From the NCBI GenBank assembly GCA_035578175.1, contig JAQMRL010000001.1, forward strand, positions 62,023,553 through 62,087,552: a stretch of 64,000 nt of DNA, in the 5' to 3' direction. Below the pieces are notes generated by a model. It saw nothing but the letters and a program-made list of their open reading frames with translations, was not told the origin of the DNA and searched no databases. A program made the position numbers and the translations under genes. The stretch comes from Catonia carolina. Lineage: Eukaryota; Arthropoda; Insecta; Hemiptera; Achilidae. How positions within the stretch are numbered: the stretch's first letter is position 1; each line of letters opens with the position of its first letter. Shown here piece after piece: positions 33,531-43,727 of this stretch.

Positions 33531-33843
33531 TGGTTTGCTGGCATTTCTCCCACCACCTCCCCTCCAATTGGTCACCAGAAGGCAGAGACCAACAGGCCGT
33601 TCCGTAGAACTCTTATTGAATAATGTGACGGCGACAGTCACCTTATTAAAATTACTAATCTAAGTTAAAATATAAAAGTTCGAGGGTGAGTTGGAGCCAG
33701 GTCGACCGACCTGGGGAGTGTGTACTGCTCGCACTCTTGTCAGGGATGCCTCTTGGGGCTCAAGGCTCACGTCAGAAATTAGGGGTCCTAAAAGTCAGGA
33801 AATATATCGAAGAAGAAGCTAACTAATAATTATAAATATTAGT
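33531..33843 (+). mobile_element. 5'-truncated LINE tail with 15-bp duplication
   Basis: TACATTAACTGACAA at 33516-33530 recurs at 33844-33858 and brackets 313 bp of clearly GC-richer DNA. The first part is open and reads WFAGISPTTSPPIGHQKAE and then TNRPFRRTLIE before a TAA, like a LINE ORF C-terminus. The non-coding remainder holds a strong hairpin, CCAGGTCG-AC-CGACCTGG (33697-33714), a second stem GAGTG/CACTC just after it, and a GAAGAAGAAG tail region. This fits a short LINE copy whose 3' UTR hairpin may be recognised by its own reverse transcriptase. A TATAAAAG at 33671 lies inside it and is probably incidental. Confidence 0.7.
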
Positions 33844-33858
33844 TACATTAACTGACAA

Positions 33859-34320
33859 AATTGGATTGTAAATAAAAAATATTATTAGCCTACCGTGCTT
33901 AAGAGACGGATGAATTGTTCGTTTGCGGAACTTTTAAAAATCGCATCTGATAATATTTCATAAAATTGTAATGTTCCAACAAACGGCCTACGTTAATTAT
34001 TCATGTAAGTTTAACACTCTGTAAAATTAGGCCTATCAAAATTGTAATAATTTTTCTGCTTATACTTTCGCTACTGCCGTCACCTAATTATTTTTTAATT
34101 TATTCATCTGTACGAGTGACATATTAAAGGTAGTTTTATACAGTTTGTGTAAAAGATATAAATTTCCCGTTAACTAACAGATCCTAAATCAACAAGGAAT
34201 AAACTTCACAAAACGTAACTTGACAAAATATTTTTGACCTAAGCTGTTATTGTGTTAAACAGATACGAAAATAAATATATCAAATATAACTGGTATTCAA
34301 CAAACGAATTATTCGGGTTG
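33859..34320. other. AT-rich non-coding stretch
   Basis: Nothing recognisable. Confidence 0.55.
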
Positions 34321-34358
34321 CCTGAGTAAGGCGGGCCAAATTCAGTGTGATGCGAGAG

Positions 34359-34633
34359 TGACGTCAACGGGAAAGGTAATATCGGAGTCTCTTATTTTCG
34401 GCCAATGAGAAAGCCCCGATTCTAACCAATCAGATGTCTTCTTTTGCGTCATTTTGATTGGTTAATATTGTCCAATCAGAGAGGTTATAGAACTGTACTA
34501 CATCAGACCGATATCAACCAATCAAATAGTGTATTTCAGCGTTACGTCATTCGTCAAGATGCTGCTTTCTGATTGGTCCGTACTCTTACTGGGCGTCACG
34601 TTGAGTGGGATTTTGACATAAGGTCCACCCAAT
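34359..34633. promoter_or_regulatory. Dense CCAAT-box and CRE-like cluster
   Basis: Seven CCAAT pentamers on either strand lie in 232 bp: 34402, 34426, 34457 (inverted), 34472, 34518, 34572 (inverted) and 34629. Several have the NF-Y flank ACCAATCA or its complement. CRE-like sites are interleaved: a perfect TGACGTCA at 34359-34366, TGCGTCAT at 34445, TACGTCAT at 34543 and GGCGTCAC near 34592. NF-Y plus CREB/ATF sites are a known promoter combination in animals. The patch is GC-richer than its surroundings. No first exon is recognisable on either side, so it could equally be the U3 region of an unknown retroelement. Confidence 0.55.
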
Positions 34634-34639
34634 GACAAC

Positions 34640-35270
34640 CTCTCGTTAACAGTAGGGCAGAACATATGAGTACCTTTTTTATATCAGTACCTTTTACTCG
34701 AGATTTATAATTTCTAGGTTGGTATCACTTATCAAATAAGTAATACACCATTTAGAGATGTTTGGGTTACTAACGAAATTATTATTGTTTTCTGTTACTG
34801 CAGAATGTTTACACGGTTTTCTTTTAAATCGCGAATGTTCATTCAAAACCAAGAAAAAAGACAAAAATATGAAAGTGTTTTCTTTTTCCGTGTTCTTCGA
34901 TTTTAGTCACCTAATTTTTGGCCAGTAAGGTAACATATGTTTAAGAGAATGATTTTTTACGACTTTCAATCAAAAATTACGATACGTAGGAGGCAACTTA
35001 AATTTTTAATTCAAAATATCTTAAGACGAATCACAATCAATATCAAACCGGATTAGAATATTTTTATCAGATTAATTCCGTTTTATAACAAGATTACTAT
35101 TTTGCTCTACCAACGAGAATTAGTCGAAAAGCCATAAACCATGATCTAACGAAATGGTGATATAATGGCCGACGTAATTTCGAAAACACTTTTTGGCTTT
35201 ATTCATATTTAATTCCTCCCTGTATTTTAACATGCTTCAAATTAATTTTCCCCTTAATACAAAGATAGAG
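34640..35270. other. AT-rich non-coding stretch
   Basis: No gene seen. AGTACCTTTT occurs twice at 34668-34695. Confidence 0.5.
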
Positions 35271-35271
35271 T

Positions 35272-35640
35272 GTTAAACATTTTTTTGCACTCGATTTGCT
35301 AGTTTCAGACTTAAAAATAAGTTATGTTTCTATCACATGATCTGCCCATTATATACCTGAAGTATTTAAGAAAAGAAGAGGTACAGGTGTAAGTGACGCT
35401 AGTCAAAGTTATCTCCTCTGAGAGTAATGAATTTCATTTACAATCGGACCCTGTTGAGAATGAAGTGAAAGTGTCATTCGTAGGGTGAGAGTAGATGATT
35501 TTTTTGAGGGACTGGCATTCTGATACGTATAATTTTATAAACTCTGTGAGAAGGCGAGGTAAACCAGCTCAATTTGTCTCACTTAGAAACGATTTTAGAG
35601 GTTCAAACCAGCCAGTAGGCTGCTTACTTAGAAAAAAACA
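35272..35640 (+). repeat. R1 repeat family, copy 1 (diverged)
   Basis: Aligns by eye with the three better R1 copies from GAGTGTTAAA to the 3' block GAGGTTCAAACCAGCC, followed by GGCT. The first ~20 bp of the family (GCCCATAACGGGCAGG) are not recognisable. Internal stems GAGTG/CACTC and AGCC/GGCT are kept although loops differ. It overlaps a 75-codon open frame that I regard as accidental. Confidence 0.7.
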
Positions 35641-35892
35641 AATTTCATTCCACAACAATTTCAACAGCTCAGCATTTGCCTATTTCAGGTTAAAACGGTC
35701 AAAAAATAACAATAACATTTAAATTTCGTTAAAAATTAAGAAATTTATTGAGGCGTGCCAACCACTTTTTGTAATAAATATTTTCTGAAAAAAAGGAAAT
35801 ACAGTGTGTTAGAAGGTTTGTAAAGAAACAAAAATACTAAATATTAACCTATGGCTTTGGTAAAAGGACTAACGCTTGAGAAACGATGGGAC

Positions 35893-35943
35893 TTGATCCT
35901 TTGAAAGAAGGATCCCTCTTCTGATCCCTTGGGATCGGATCCC
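35893..35943. other. Two adjacent GATC-rich hairpins
   Basis: GATCCTT-TGAAAG-AAGGATC (35895-35914) is followed by GATCCC-TT-GGGATC (35923-35936) and GGATCCC. Both stems are perfect. The function is unknown. Confidence 0.6.
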
Positions 35944-36214
35944 ATACTCAATTGGTTCGTCACGTTAGTAGCCTTTCCAAGCAATCCCTTTAGTAACATC
36001 GTACATAATGTTTTATTACACTAATATAATCGATTAGTTTTCGGACATTAATATTATAATCTATATTATGAAGGAAAATGGTTTACTAGTAATAATTAGT
36101 CTTGAATCTGTATTAACAAAACAACAAGATTTGACAATACTAAAAAAATAACAAAGAAAACTAAAAGTGAAACATTCTCATCAAAATTTTAATAAATTAG
36201 TTTGAGATAACTTG

Positions 36215-36285
36215 AAAGCGCAGCGGTAGAGTACCTAACTGTAAAATTTTTCATTCGCGTCACAGTTAGAATTTTATTATTTTCA
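36215..36285 (+). mobile_element. tRNA-like SINE head, degenerate
   Basis: GCGCAGCGGTAGAGTACC resembles a tRNA D-arm/A box, and CATTCGCGTCACAGTTAG is a decayed B-box region. Arms do not pair into a tRNA, so it is a SINE remnant at best. Confidence 0.4.
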
Positions 36286-36289
36286 CAAT

Positions 36290-38887
36290 ATACCATTATT
36301 TATAAAAACCTTTACAACCCCATAAACCACACGTGACCAAGCAGTTTGAAGAAAACAGTTGTAAAAATTTTAAATATGTATATATTTACAAAATACTGGA
36401 TTTTTACATTTTTTATAAACAAAATTTATATGCATGTAGTTCAATTGTATGTTAAAACCCATCACAGAGTGGTTTCTGAGGATAATGCTGCTGATCCGGC
36501 TTTATATAAACACAATAAATTATTTTTTGTACTTCCTTTTTAGTAATTTTATAATGCTAGGTTTTTAAAAAGTACGCGTCCAAATATGTTGTAGGCACTT
36601 TCATAAACATCAACTGAATACGACAAAACAGATAACGCGTTTCTGTGCACATCTAAAATCAAAATCTCTTTCACGATGTTAATTACTATTCATAATTTAA
36701 TTTTCCAATATACCAATATATGTATAGTGTCAGAATACAGTACAGAAATTCCCTTATTACTCTTATTCAATCACCCTTATTTTGTTAATTTTATGTCCAG
36801 GCGAATGGATTTTCTTTTTTAATCCGCGTGTATTTTTCGAACGGGATTCCAAAATAAAATTTGCATTTATATTAAACCCAATTTCACAAAATTCGTGAAA
36901 CATACAAAAATAAATAAATCCTCATAATATACAAAGTTGCCATTCCACTTAATTTAAGGTTAAAAAACTTTAGAGAAGCCATTGCTAGGATTGTTTCAAA
37001 GGATGCCAAATTTGACAAGTATATGCTTGATTGAATAGATGCCAAATTTACAGCGGGCAAAATACAAATATCTTAAAATATAGAATGAATCTCTAATTAA
37101 TTACGTAAATAAAATAGCCGAATTGTAGTTAATGAATTTTATTTGTGAAGCATGAATGATTTCAACAACCTAGAAATAAGTAAGTATAAATAATTATCAC
37201 TTTTGTACAAACCGGTGTAGTATTCTATAAATTACAACATTATTCGTTGACTCTTTCAACCCTTAGAGAGAAAAACTCTTTCCTCTCATTTTTTATAGTA
37301 GTTTGTCGCAAAGGTCACATTCAAAATCATGTTTTCACAATTTATTCAATCGACTACATTTAGTTCATATTAATATTTTTACTAACAAATATTCTGGTTA
37401 GAAAGTATTAAAATCTTGATGAATCTTAATCATCATTTTATACTGTTAATAATGTTTCATATCGTTACCCTCTACGTTTAGGAAAAATATTTTTTAAAAA
37501 ATACTTATTTTCTTTCGTTAAAGATCCGGATTTGAAAGTTTTGGTTAGTTAAATAACGACAAAATAATAAATACACTTATCTACTTATTTCTAAATAAAA
37601 ACTGAAAAGAGAGAATAAAATAAACCTCATCTTTTAACCTTGCCATGTTTATTTTATTTGTAGAACAAGGAATAAAGTTAATGGAAATTTGATGTAGCGT
37701 AAGTTGAAAAATGTAATTCTAAACATCATTTTGTAACAATTGAATGAATCAGCAACATATTGCTAACCGTTAATATTTCATTCTTTACCGTTAAACACCA
37801 AAGATAAGAGCAAAAAAGGATAAAGAATGAGTTTAGAGTCATTCAGAAAATTTAGCAGTTACAAAGTCAATGTTTAAGACGAAAACGACAAAATTTCCTA
37901 TCGCGATCAGAAATGAAGCAAGATAGAGTGCCCATTCGTCTGTGAATGAATGAAATCCGTTCAAGCGTTATTTTTTACAGACAAAAGTGAACAAAGATGA
38001 GTCTATTTTATATTTGTTTGCAACCCAAAAAAATAAAAAACATTATAAATTTATCAAGTGCTACTTATCAATGAGTCATAAAATCATAAATCGTCAAAAA
38101 CGATGTTACGACTTTTACGTAACCAATCATTGGAAACTTATATTGTTTTACGACTTACTGTGTGTGCTTGCGGAACGGAAAAATGAGAGCTGGAGCACCT
38201 ACGGATCTGTATTTCATTATTAACAGCAAAGTTTCAAAATAGTTAATTCCCAAGGTGCAATGTACTGATTTAAATTTTGTCGATTTTTTCAATTTCCCAA
38301 GATTAATTTAGCCTAATAAATTAGCATCGGTTGTCTAAAGAACAACTAATAAATCAATAGAATTCTTTGTTTTATGAAGATGGCAAATAAAAAATTAAAT
38401 TGATTTTAAAACATTATCCGCTGTAAAATCATGAATGCAAAGTAAACGAAGCTTTTTATCGGCTAATATACGTTGAATTCTGAATAACTTAAGGCTAAAA
38501 TTAATGACCCGGTTCATCTATTTGTGGTAATTTTCATGTAAGTTAATCTTTGTACAAAGAAACAAAAATGAATTTTTTTTTTATTTTTCGTTTTTGTTAA
38601 ATCTTACTGAGAAATTCATCACGAACCAAAATTAGAATGAAGTCTGTACTCGCTACAAAAGCCTTTTGAAAAGTTTTCCCATAGGTATTACTTAATTTGC
38701 AATAGTTACACTTCTGAATGTAAGTTACTCATTGTATTGACATTCTTGTCGAGAGTAGTGTTTTTTTTTTTAAAGAAGCCTTGTTCATTAAGGATTTTCA
38801 TTAAAAATAAGAATTTTTTATCATCTTGATGATTAGATTTTATCATTTTGTCATTTCTTATTGATAATTTTATAATTGAGGTTTTAC
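36290..38887. other. AT-rich non-coding stretch
   Basis: About 2.6 kb with no recognisable gene, RNA or repeat. Open frames of 65 and 78 codons (36346 and 37987) carry no motif. Confidence 0.6.
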
Positions 38888-38898
38888 TATGACTAGTT

Positions 38899-39290
38899 GT
38901 TGTTTAGGTCAACAGCCAAAAGGCTGGTTCGAACCTCTAGAGGTTTTACTAAGTAAAAACGAAGCGTTAGGTGGTTTACTATTGCCTCCCTTACCCAGTA
39001 AAAAGAATATGCTTATCAGCATGCCAGGCCCTCCGAAAAGCACCCACTTTCCAACCTGCAAATAACACCTTCACTCCATTCACCGCAGGGTCTGGCTGTA
39101 TAGAGAAATTCATAACTCTAAGAGGAGATAACTCTGATTAGTGTCTTTTACACCTTTCCTTCTTGTTCTTAAATAGTTCAGTCATATAATTGGCTGACTA
39201 TATGATGAGAAACAGAACTGTTTTTTGTAGCCCTGGAAACAACAGATGGAGTGCAATTAATTTAACACTCCACCTGCCCCTTATGGGCAT
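38899..39290 (-). repeat. R1 repeat, copy 2, with 11-bp target duplication
   Basis: 392 bp, inverted relative to the other copies. TATGACTAGTT at 38888-38898 recurs exactly at 39291-39301, which fixes both ends: it starts ATGCCCATAAGGGGC and ends GACCTAAACAAC in element orientation. By eye it is about 95 percent identical to copy 4. There is no open frame, no poly(A) tail and no terminal inverted repeat. Conserved stems include GGAGTG/CACTCC, AGTCA/TGACT, CCTGC/GCAGG, the palindrome AACCTCTAGAGGTT and AGCC/GGCT. GGTTCGAACC near the 3' end resembles a polymerase III B box but is also self-complementary. The mechanism of movement is unknown. Confidence 0.85.
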
Positions 39291-39301
39291 TATGACTAGT
39301 T

Positions 39302-40064
39302 ATAACGAGTATTAGTTAAAAGTAGGCATAGCTGTATGTATAAGTAACCATGAATAAATGCTATTACCAAGACTTACAAATGGAAAAAGTTTTAAACAAA
39401 AACTAATTTTTTTTAATCTAATTAAACAAATTTAAATTAAGCAGGTAATATTTTAATTTAAGTTTTAAACTAATTTGTGTTAATCTGTAAAGTTATTTTG
39501 TTCTATTATAGAGTATTATATTTTTATTTTGTTTTTGTTAAAACTCTGTATGGAACTGTAAACATTTTATTTTAACGAAGTCTATTTCGAAAAAAGTCAC
39601 CGACTAATAATATATATTTATTTGTCGACTCAGTCTTTAGGGAGTAGAACGCAACTGTATAGAATTTTTAAAAAACCTATTTTATATAGGAAGTTACAGA
39701 ACGAGAATTCATCAGAAACTATGAAAGAAACTAACTTGTTTTTATTGTAATATTTTGTTCACTCAAATGCATATACGTAAAAAAATGGCATGTGATATTT
39801 ACAACAAATAACACTTATAAGTGAAATTGTTTTGTATTCTAATCTCACCGCTTGTTTTCAGGAAAACAATCAGTTTTAGTGAATCAATATTTTGTAGTAA
39901 CACAGCCACAAGGTTGTCAGGTATGAAATCGGAAAAAAATCCTTCATTAAATTCCGTTAATTAGATAATCACCTGATTCCATGTAAATATGTCACTGTTT
40001 TCTTACCGTTTTCATTGTGAAATTAAGAGTAAATAAAATATCAATCAGTTTACAAATACCGGAA
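39302..40064. other. AT-rich non-coding stretch
   Basis: No recognisable gene or repeat. Confidence 0.55.
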
Positions 40065-40207
40065 TTTTTTTTTTTTTCTCTTTAATTATTTATTTGCAAC
40101 TGTAAAATTTTACAATAAGCAAATGAGCTGGTTTTAACATAGGAAAATTTACAATAACAAAGATTAGACCCAGTGGCTAATCTTTGTAGGTGCCACGAGT
40201 CATTGTC

Positions 40208-42904
40208 TTATAGGAGCAGGTCTCTATTCCATGAACGGCGAAGTCGTCGGCGAGGATTTCCAGGAAGAGTACGAGATGATAAGTTTTTGATGTATGGATT
40301 TTGATGGTTTTGAAGTTTTCCGAAGAATCTTTTGTAGCAGTTGTATGCCATATCTTTTATGTGTGTTATTTTGAGGTCGTCATGTAGTATTCTGTTGTTA
40401 ATGTAGAATGGAGCATTGGTGATGAGTCGTAATAATTTTGATTGAAATGCCTGTAGTTTTCTGATATTACTTGGCTTTGCTGTTCCGTAGATTTCAATTC
40501 CATAAGTCCAAATTGGCCGAATGAATGATTTATAAATGAGTAATTTTGAACGTAACGGTAATCGGGAATGGCGTCCTATGAGGTGGTATAATTGTTTTAC
40601 TTTTTTATCCAAAGTCAGTCGTGTATTGTGGATGTGTGTTTGCCAGGTTAGTCGTCTGTCCATCGTGATGCCTAGGTATTTTACTGTGTTCTTTTGTGGA
40701 ATGGGTTCGTTGTTGAGGAATACCGTAGGACTTTCTCCTTTACATAATGAGAATCTTATATGTACTGACTTATTAGTGTTTATTTTTAATCTCCACTTTT
40801 TCAGCCAAATTTCAATTGTGTTGAGAAAGTGTTGTAAGTTGGTACTGGCCTGCGTTAAATCGTGGGATGAAGTCAAGATAGCAGTATCGTCAGCGTATGT
40901 TGCTACCGTTATTCTTGGATCAGATGGTAAGTCCGCAGTGTAAATTGTATACAGTAGTGGTGAGAGTATAGAACCTTGTGGAACTCCTGCACCTATATTT
41001 TGGTAGTCAGAAACTGATGATCCTTGCCTCACTACAAAGAAACGATCTTCTAGGAAGCTTTTCAGTACGTGATAATATGTATCCGGGAGGAATCTTTTCA
41101 ATTTATATAACAGACCTGGATGCCAAACTTTGTCAAAGGCTGCTTGAACATCTAGGAAGACAGCGGTGGTAAATTTCTTCTCCTCCAGCGCAACAGCTAG
41201 CTGGTCCGTCAATCGATGTAACTGATGAATCGTTGAGTGTCTGCTTCTGAATCCAAATTGATGGTGTGGTATTATGTTATTTTCGTTGCAAATCGGCAAT
41301 AAGCGGGCTAGTAATAATTTTTCGAATAATTTGGATAAAGTTGGGAGTAAGCTGATTGGCCGATACGAAGATGGAGTACTTGGTGGTTTATTTGGCTTCA
41401 GAAAAAGGACGACGTGAGACAGTTTCCACTGAATCGGGAAGTGCGTCGTTCTGAGGATGGAATTGAATATTTGAGTTATAAGGGTATATCCACATAATGG
41501 TAAGTTCTGAAGAATCTCCGCCGTTATTAAATCGTACCCCGGACTCTTTCTTGATGGTAGTTGTTGGACAGCCGCCTGTACTTCCCTTCTTGTGAAGTTT
41601 TCCGGAGGCAATGACAAATTCAATGGTGAAGACAAAAAATTTTCTACATCTGAGGTGAAACCAGGTAAAGAATTGTCATTGGGCTGAAATACGCGCGCTA
41701 GATGATCGGAAAACATGTCGGCCTTCTCTTTGTCTGATTTAGCCCATGATCCATCGGGGTGTTTAAGTGGGTGCGACTGCATTTGGTAACGCAAAAGACG
41801 CTGCGTTGCAGTCCAGAGGCTTCCATCTCTTTCTGTCAGGTTGGCGACATTTTCATTGAACCTTTCCGTCGTGATGTTCCATATAGCTGTCTTCAATTCG
41901 TTAGTCATGTAATTCAAGTTTCTCTTGTCCGAAGGAAGTCTGGTACGCTGCCAAATGCGTCTTGCTCTCCTTTTTTCCCTGACAAGTTCTTTTATATAGT
42001 TCGGATAACAGTGTTCCTTTTTTGGAGTTGGTCTACGGGGTTGTGTAGAGTTCCAAGCTGCATATTGTATTGTTACTGTCAAATGTTCCACTGCTTCTTC
42101 CACCTCTCTTGCCGTGCGAAGAGGCAAGTCCAACCGTATATTGTTCTCTATGTTACTGCTGAACAAGTCCCAGTTAACTGTTCCATCTATCAAACACTGT
42201 CTCACCGGTGCTTCCAAAACTGTGCCCGACAGGGTGCAGAGAACTGGCGAATGGTCGGATGAAAGATCGTCAAGTGATTCCGTTTTTGTGTAGAATCTCG
42301 AGAGACCCTTGGATACGAAAAAGTCCAGAAGATCGGGAAGTTTAGTCAGAGCTGACGGCCAATACGTTGGTGATCCAGTTGAATGAAATTCCAGTCCGAG
42401 GTTTAAAATAGCTTGAATCATCATTCTGCCACGTGGATTTATCAGACGCGATCCCCATTGAGCATGTTTCGCGTTGAAATCGCCTCCTGCTAAAAACCGA
42501 GAACCGAAACTTGAAAACAACTCTGTAAACTTGTCTACTGTAATCCGGTGTCTCGGGGGACAGTAAACCGAGATGAATGAGACTTCCTCTTGATCTATCT
42601 CCAGTGCCACACCCACTGATTGAATACTTTCCGATGGTTCGATTACTGTGCATATATGATGTTTGATATTGTTCCTAACTAGCACCGCTGTACCACCAAA
42701 AGCTCTTCCATCAGGGCGATCAGCTCTATAAACTTTATAACCTTTTATGTAAAATTTTGAGTCTTTTGTTAAATGTGTTTCGCTTAGTAAAACAATATCG
42801 ATACGTTTTTTATTTATTAAATATTCAAATTCCGCCAAACGTTGGATGATCCCATTCGCATTCCACAATAGCACCGATATAGAATTAGACATGTTATTTG
42901 CCAT
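40208..42904 (-). CDS. Jockey LINE ORF2: endonuclease and reverse transcriptase
   Basis: 898 codons from ATG, uninterrupted. It nicks target DNA and copies the LINE RNA onto it. The apurinic-type endonuclease occupies roughly residues 8-225 with LLWNANGI (12-19), LLSETHL (39-45), GGDFNAKHAQWGS (140-152) and SSDHSPVL (215-222). Reverse transcriptase spans roughly 490-765 with SYRPISLLPTLSKLFEKLLL (513-532), HHQFGFRSRHST (547-558), FLDVQAAFDKVWH (583-595; D585), GVPQGSILSPLLY (640-652) and YADD (670-673). The thumb block RPIWTYGIEIYG (796-807) and a basic C-terminus follow. No RNase H domain is present. The start lies inside the end of ORF1, so it is probably reached by re-initiation. All motifs are intact, so this copy could supply enzyme in trans, for example to SINEs. 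Confidence 0.94.
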   Translation of the reverse strand: MANNMSNSISVLLWNANGIIQRLAEFEYLINKKRIDIVLLSETHLTKDSKFYIKGYKVYRADRPDGRAFGGTAVLVRNNIKHHICTVIEPSESIQSVGVALEIDQEEVSFISVYCPPRHRITVDKFTELFSSFGSRFLAGGDFNAKHAQWGSRLINPRGRMMIQAILNLGLEFHSTGSPTYWPSALTKLPDLLDFFVSKGLSRFYTKTESLDDLSSDHSPVLCTLSGTVLEAPVRQCLIDGTVNWDLFSSNIENNIRLDLPLRTAREVEEAVEHLTVTIQYAAWNSTQPRRPTPKKEHCYPNYIKELVREKRRARRIWQRTRLPSDKRNLNYMTNELKTAIWNITTERFNENVANLTERDGSLWTATQRLLRYQMQSHPLKHPDGSWAKSDKEKADMFSDHLARVFQPNDNSLPGFTSDVENFLSSPLNLSLPPENFTRREVQAAVQQLPSRKSPGYDLITAEILQNLPLCGYTLITQIFNSILRTTHFPIQWKLSHVVLFLKPNKPPSTPSSYRPISLLPTLSKLFEKLLLARLLPICNENNIIPHHQFGFRSRHSTIHQLHRLTDQLAVALEEKKFTTAVFLDVQAAFDKVWHPGLLYKLKRFLPDTYYHVLKSFLEDRFFVVRQGSSVSDYQNIGAGVPQGSILSPLLYTIYTADLPSDPRITVATYADDTAILTSSHDLTQASTNLQHFLNTIEIWLKKWRLKINTNKSVHIRFSLCKGESPTVFLNNEPIPQKNTVKYLGITMDRRLTWQTHIHNTRLTLDKKVKQLYHLIGRHSRLPLRSKLLIYKSFIRPIWTYGIEIYGTAKPSNIRKLQAFQSKLLRLITNAPFYINNRILHDDLKITHIKDMAYNCYKRFFGKLQNHQNPYIKNLSSRTLPGNPRRRLRRSWNRDLLL

Positions 42905-43427
42905 TAAATGCGAAAGTGAGTGATTGTATTAATTGACTCATGAGGGTGATCAATGGTGTGAAGAGGGCTTTTAGGTCGGTCATGAAAGTTGTTAGCTGCG
43001 ATTGAATACTGAATTGTGACTGGCGTTCTTGCTCTCCAAAATTATCGGCGGCGATTTGTGAGTAGGTGATGGTTGACTGTTTATGAGGGTTGATGAATTG
43101 GTGATTACGAGTTTGGTTTTGTTGTGAAAAAGTTTCTCTTCCTGCTACTGCGCTTTTCGGAAGGGAGGGGAATGATTTTTCTGTAACAGATGGAGATTGT
43201 TGCGAGCCCTCTTGAGGGCGTGCTGAAGTGGCTGGTGAACGGCGATTTTGCAGATCCCGAAAGACTGAACACCCCTTGTAGGAAGAGGGATGTGGTCCCG
43301 AACATAGGCAACATACGGCCGGCTCCTCTTTTAATTTTGTACATGAGTTAGATTCATGACCTGCGCCACACTTTACACATCGAGGCAGTAAATTACAATA
43401 ACTTTTCGTATGGCCGTATCTCTGGCA
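42894..43427 (-). pseudogene. Jockey LINE ORF1 (Gag-like), C-terminal part
   Basis: About 177 codons remain, ending at TAA (42894-42896). It begins in the first zinc knuckle. CQRYGHTKSYC is followed by CVKCGAGHESNSC and CCLCSGPHPSSYKGC, three CCHC-type knuckles that bind LINE RNA, then a Ser/Gln-rich linker and a C-terminal tail. The first Cys pair is spoiled: TGT, then an in-frame TAA at 43428-43430, then TGC. Upstream, fragments such as KFNRCNYKRF in another frame may be the ruined continuation to about 43560. ORF1 is therefore not functional in this copy. Confidence 0.8.
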
Positions 43428-43440
43428 TTAACAGAAAATC

Positions 43441-43727
43441 TTTTATAATTACAACGGTTAAACTTATATTTCATTATAACCGTCATCCATTTAAAAAAAA
43501 CTGATTATAAGAGCGACTGAACCTCGGAATGATATCTATATTGACGTCAACATACAGTAAAAACACTAGGCTATAGAATATGCTTAACAGTCATTCTAAT
43601 AAAATAGCAATAAATTTACAAAGCAAAGAAAATCAGTTTTAAAAACGTAAAAATTCAATGTGGGTAACGGATTTACAATGTAAATTTCATCTTTGTTTTC
43701 TTTTTTCTCTTGCCATATTATAAAATA
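43441..43727. other. Short non-coding stretch, possible ORF1 decay
   Basis: AT-rich. It may hold the decayed N-terminal part of the LINE ORF1 or be old flanking DNA. I cannot decide which. Confidence 0.4.

Larger units (their letters stand above)
40065..43427 (-). mobile_element. Jockey-type LINE, 5'-truncated, ORF2 intact
   Basis: A minus-strand non-LTR retrotransposon. In element order it has a partial ORF1 (43427-42894), an intact ORF2 (42904-40208), a ~140-bp 3' untranslated region and a poly(A) of 13 (T's at 40065-40077). ORF1 and ORF2 overlap by 11 bp, as is common in Jockey elements. Upstream of 43427 the reading frame is broken, and base composition turns AT-rich near 43440. That is where truncation or decay begins. 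No target duplication was found. Confidence 0.92.

Noticed and set aside
33671..33678. TATAAAAG as a host promoter
   Set aside because: It lies inside a LINE insertion bounded by a 15-bp duplication, with no initiator or exon following.
41759..42262. 167-codon plus-strand gene
   Set aside because: It is antisense to the Jockey ORF2, whose endonuclease and polymerase motifs are unambiguous. The same applies to the plus-strand frames at 40536 and 40978.
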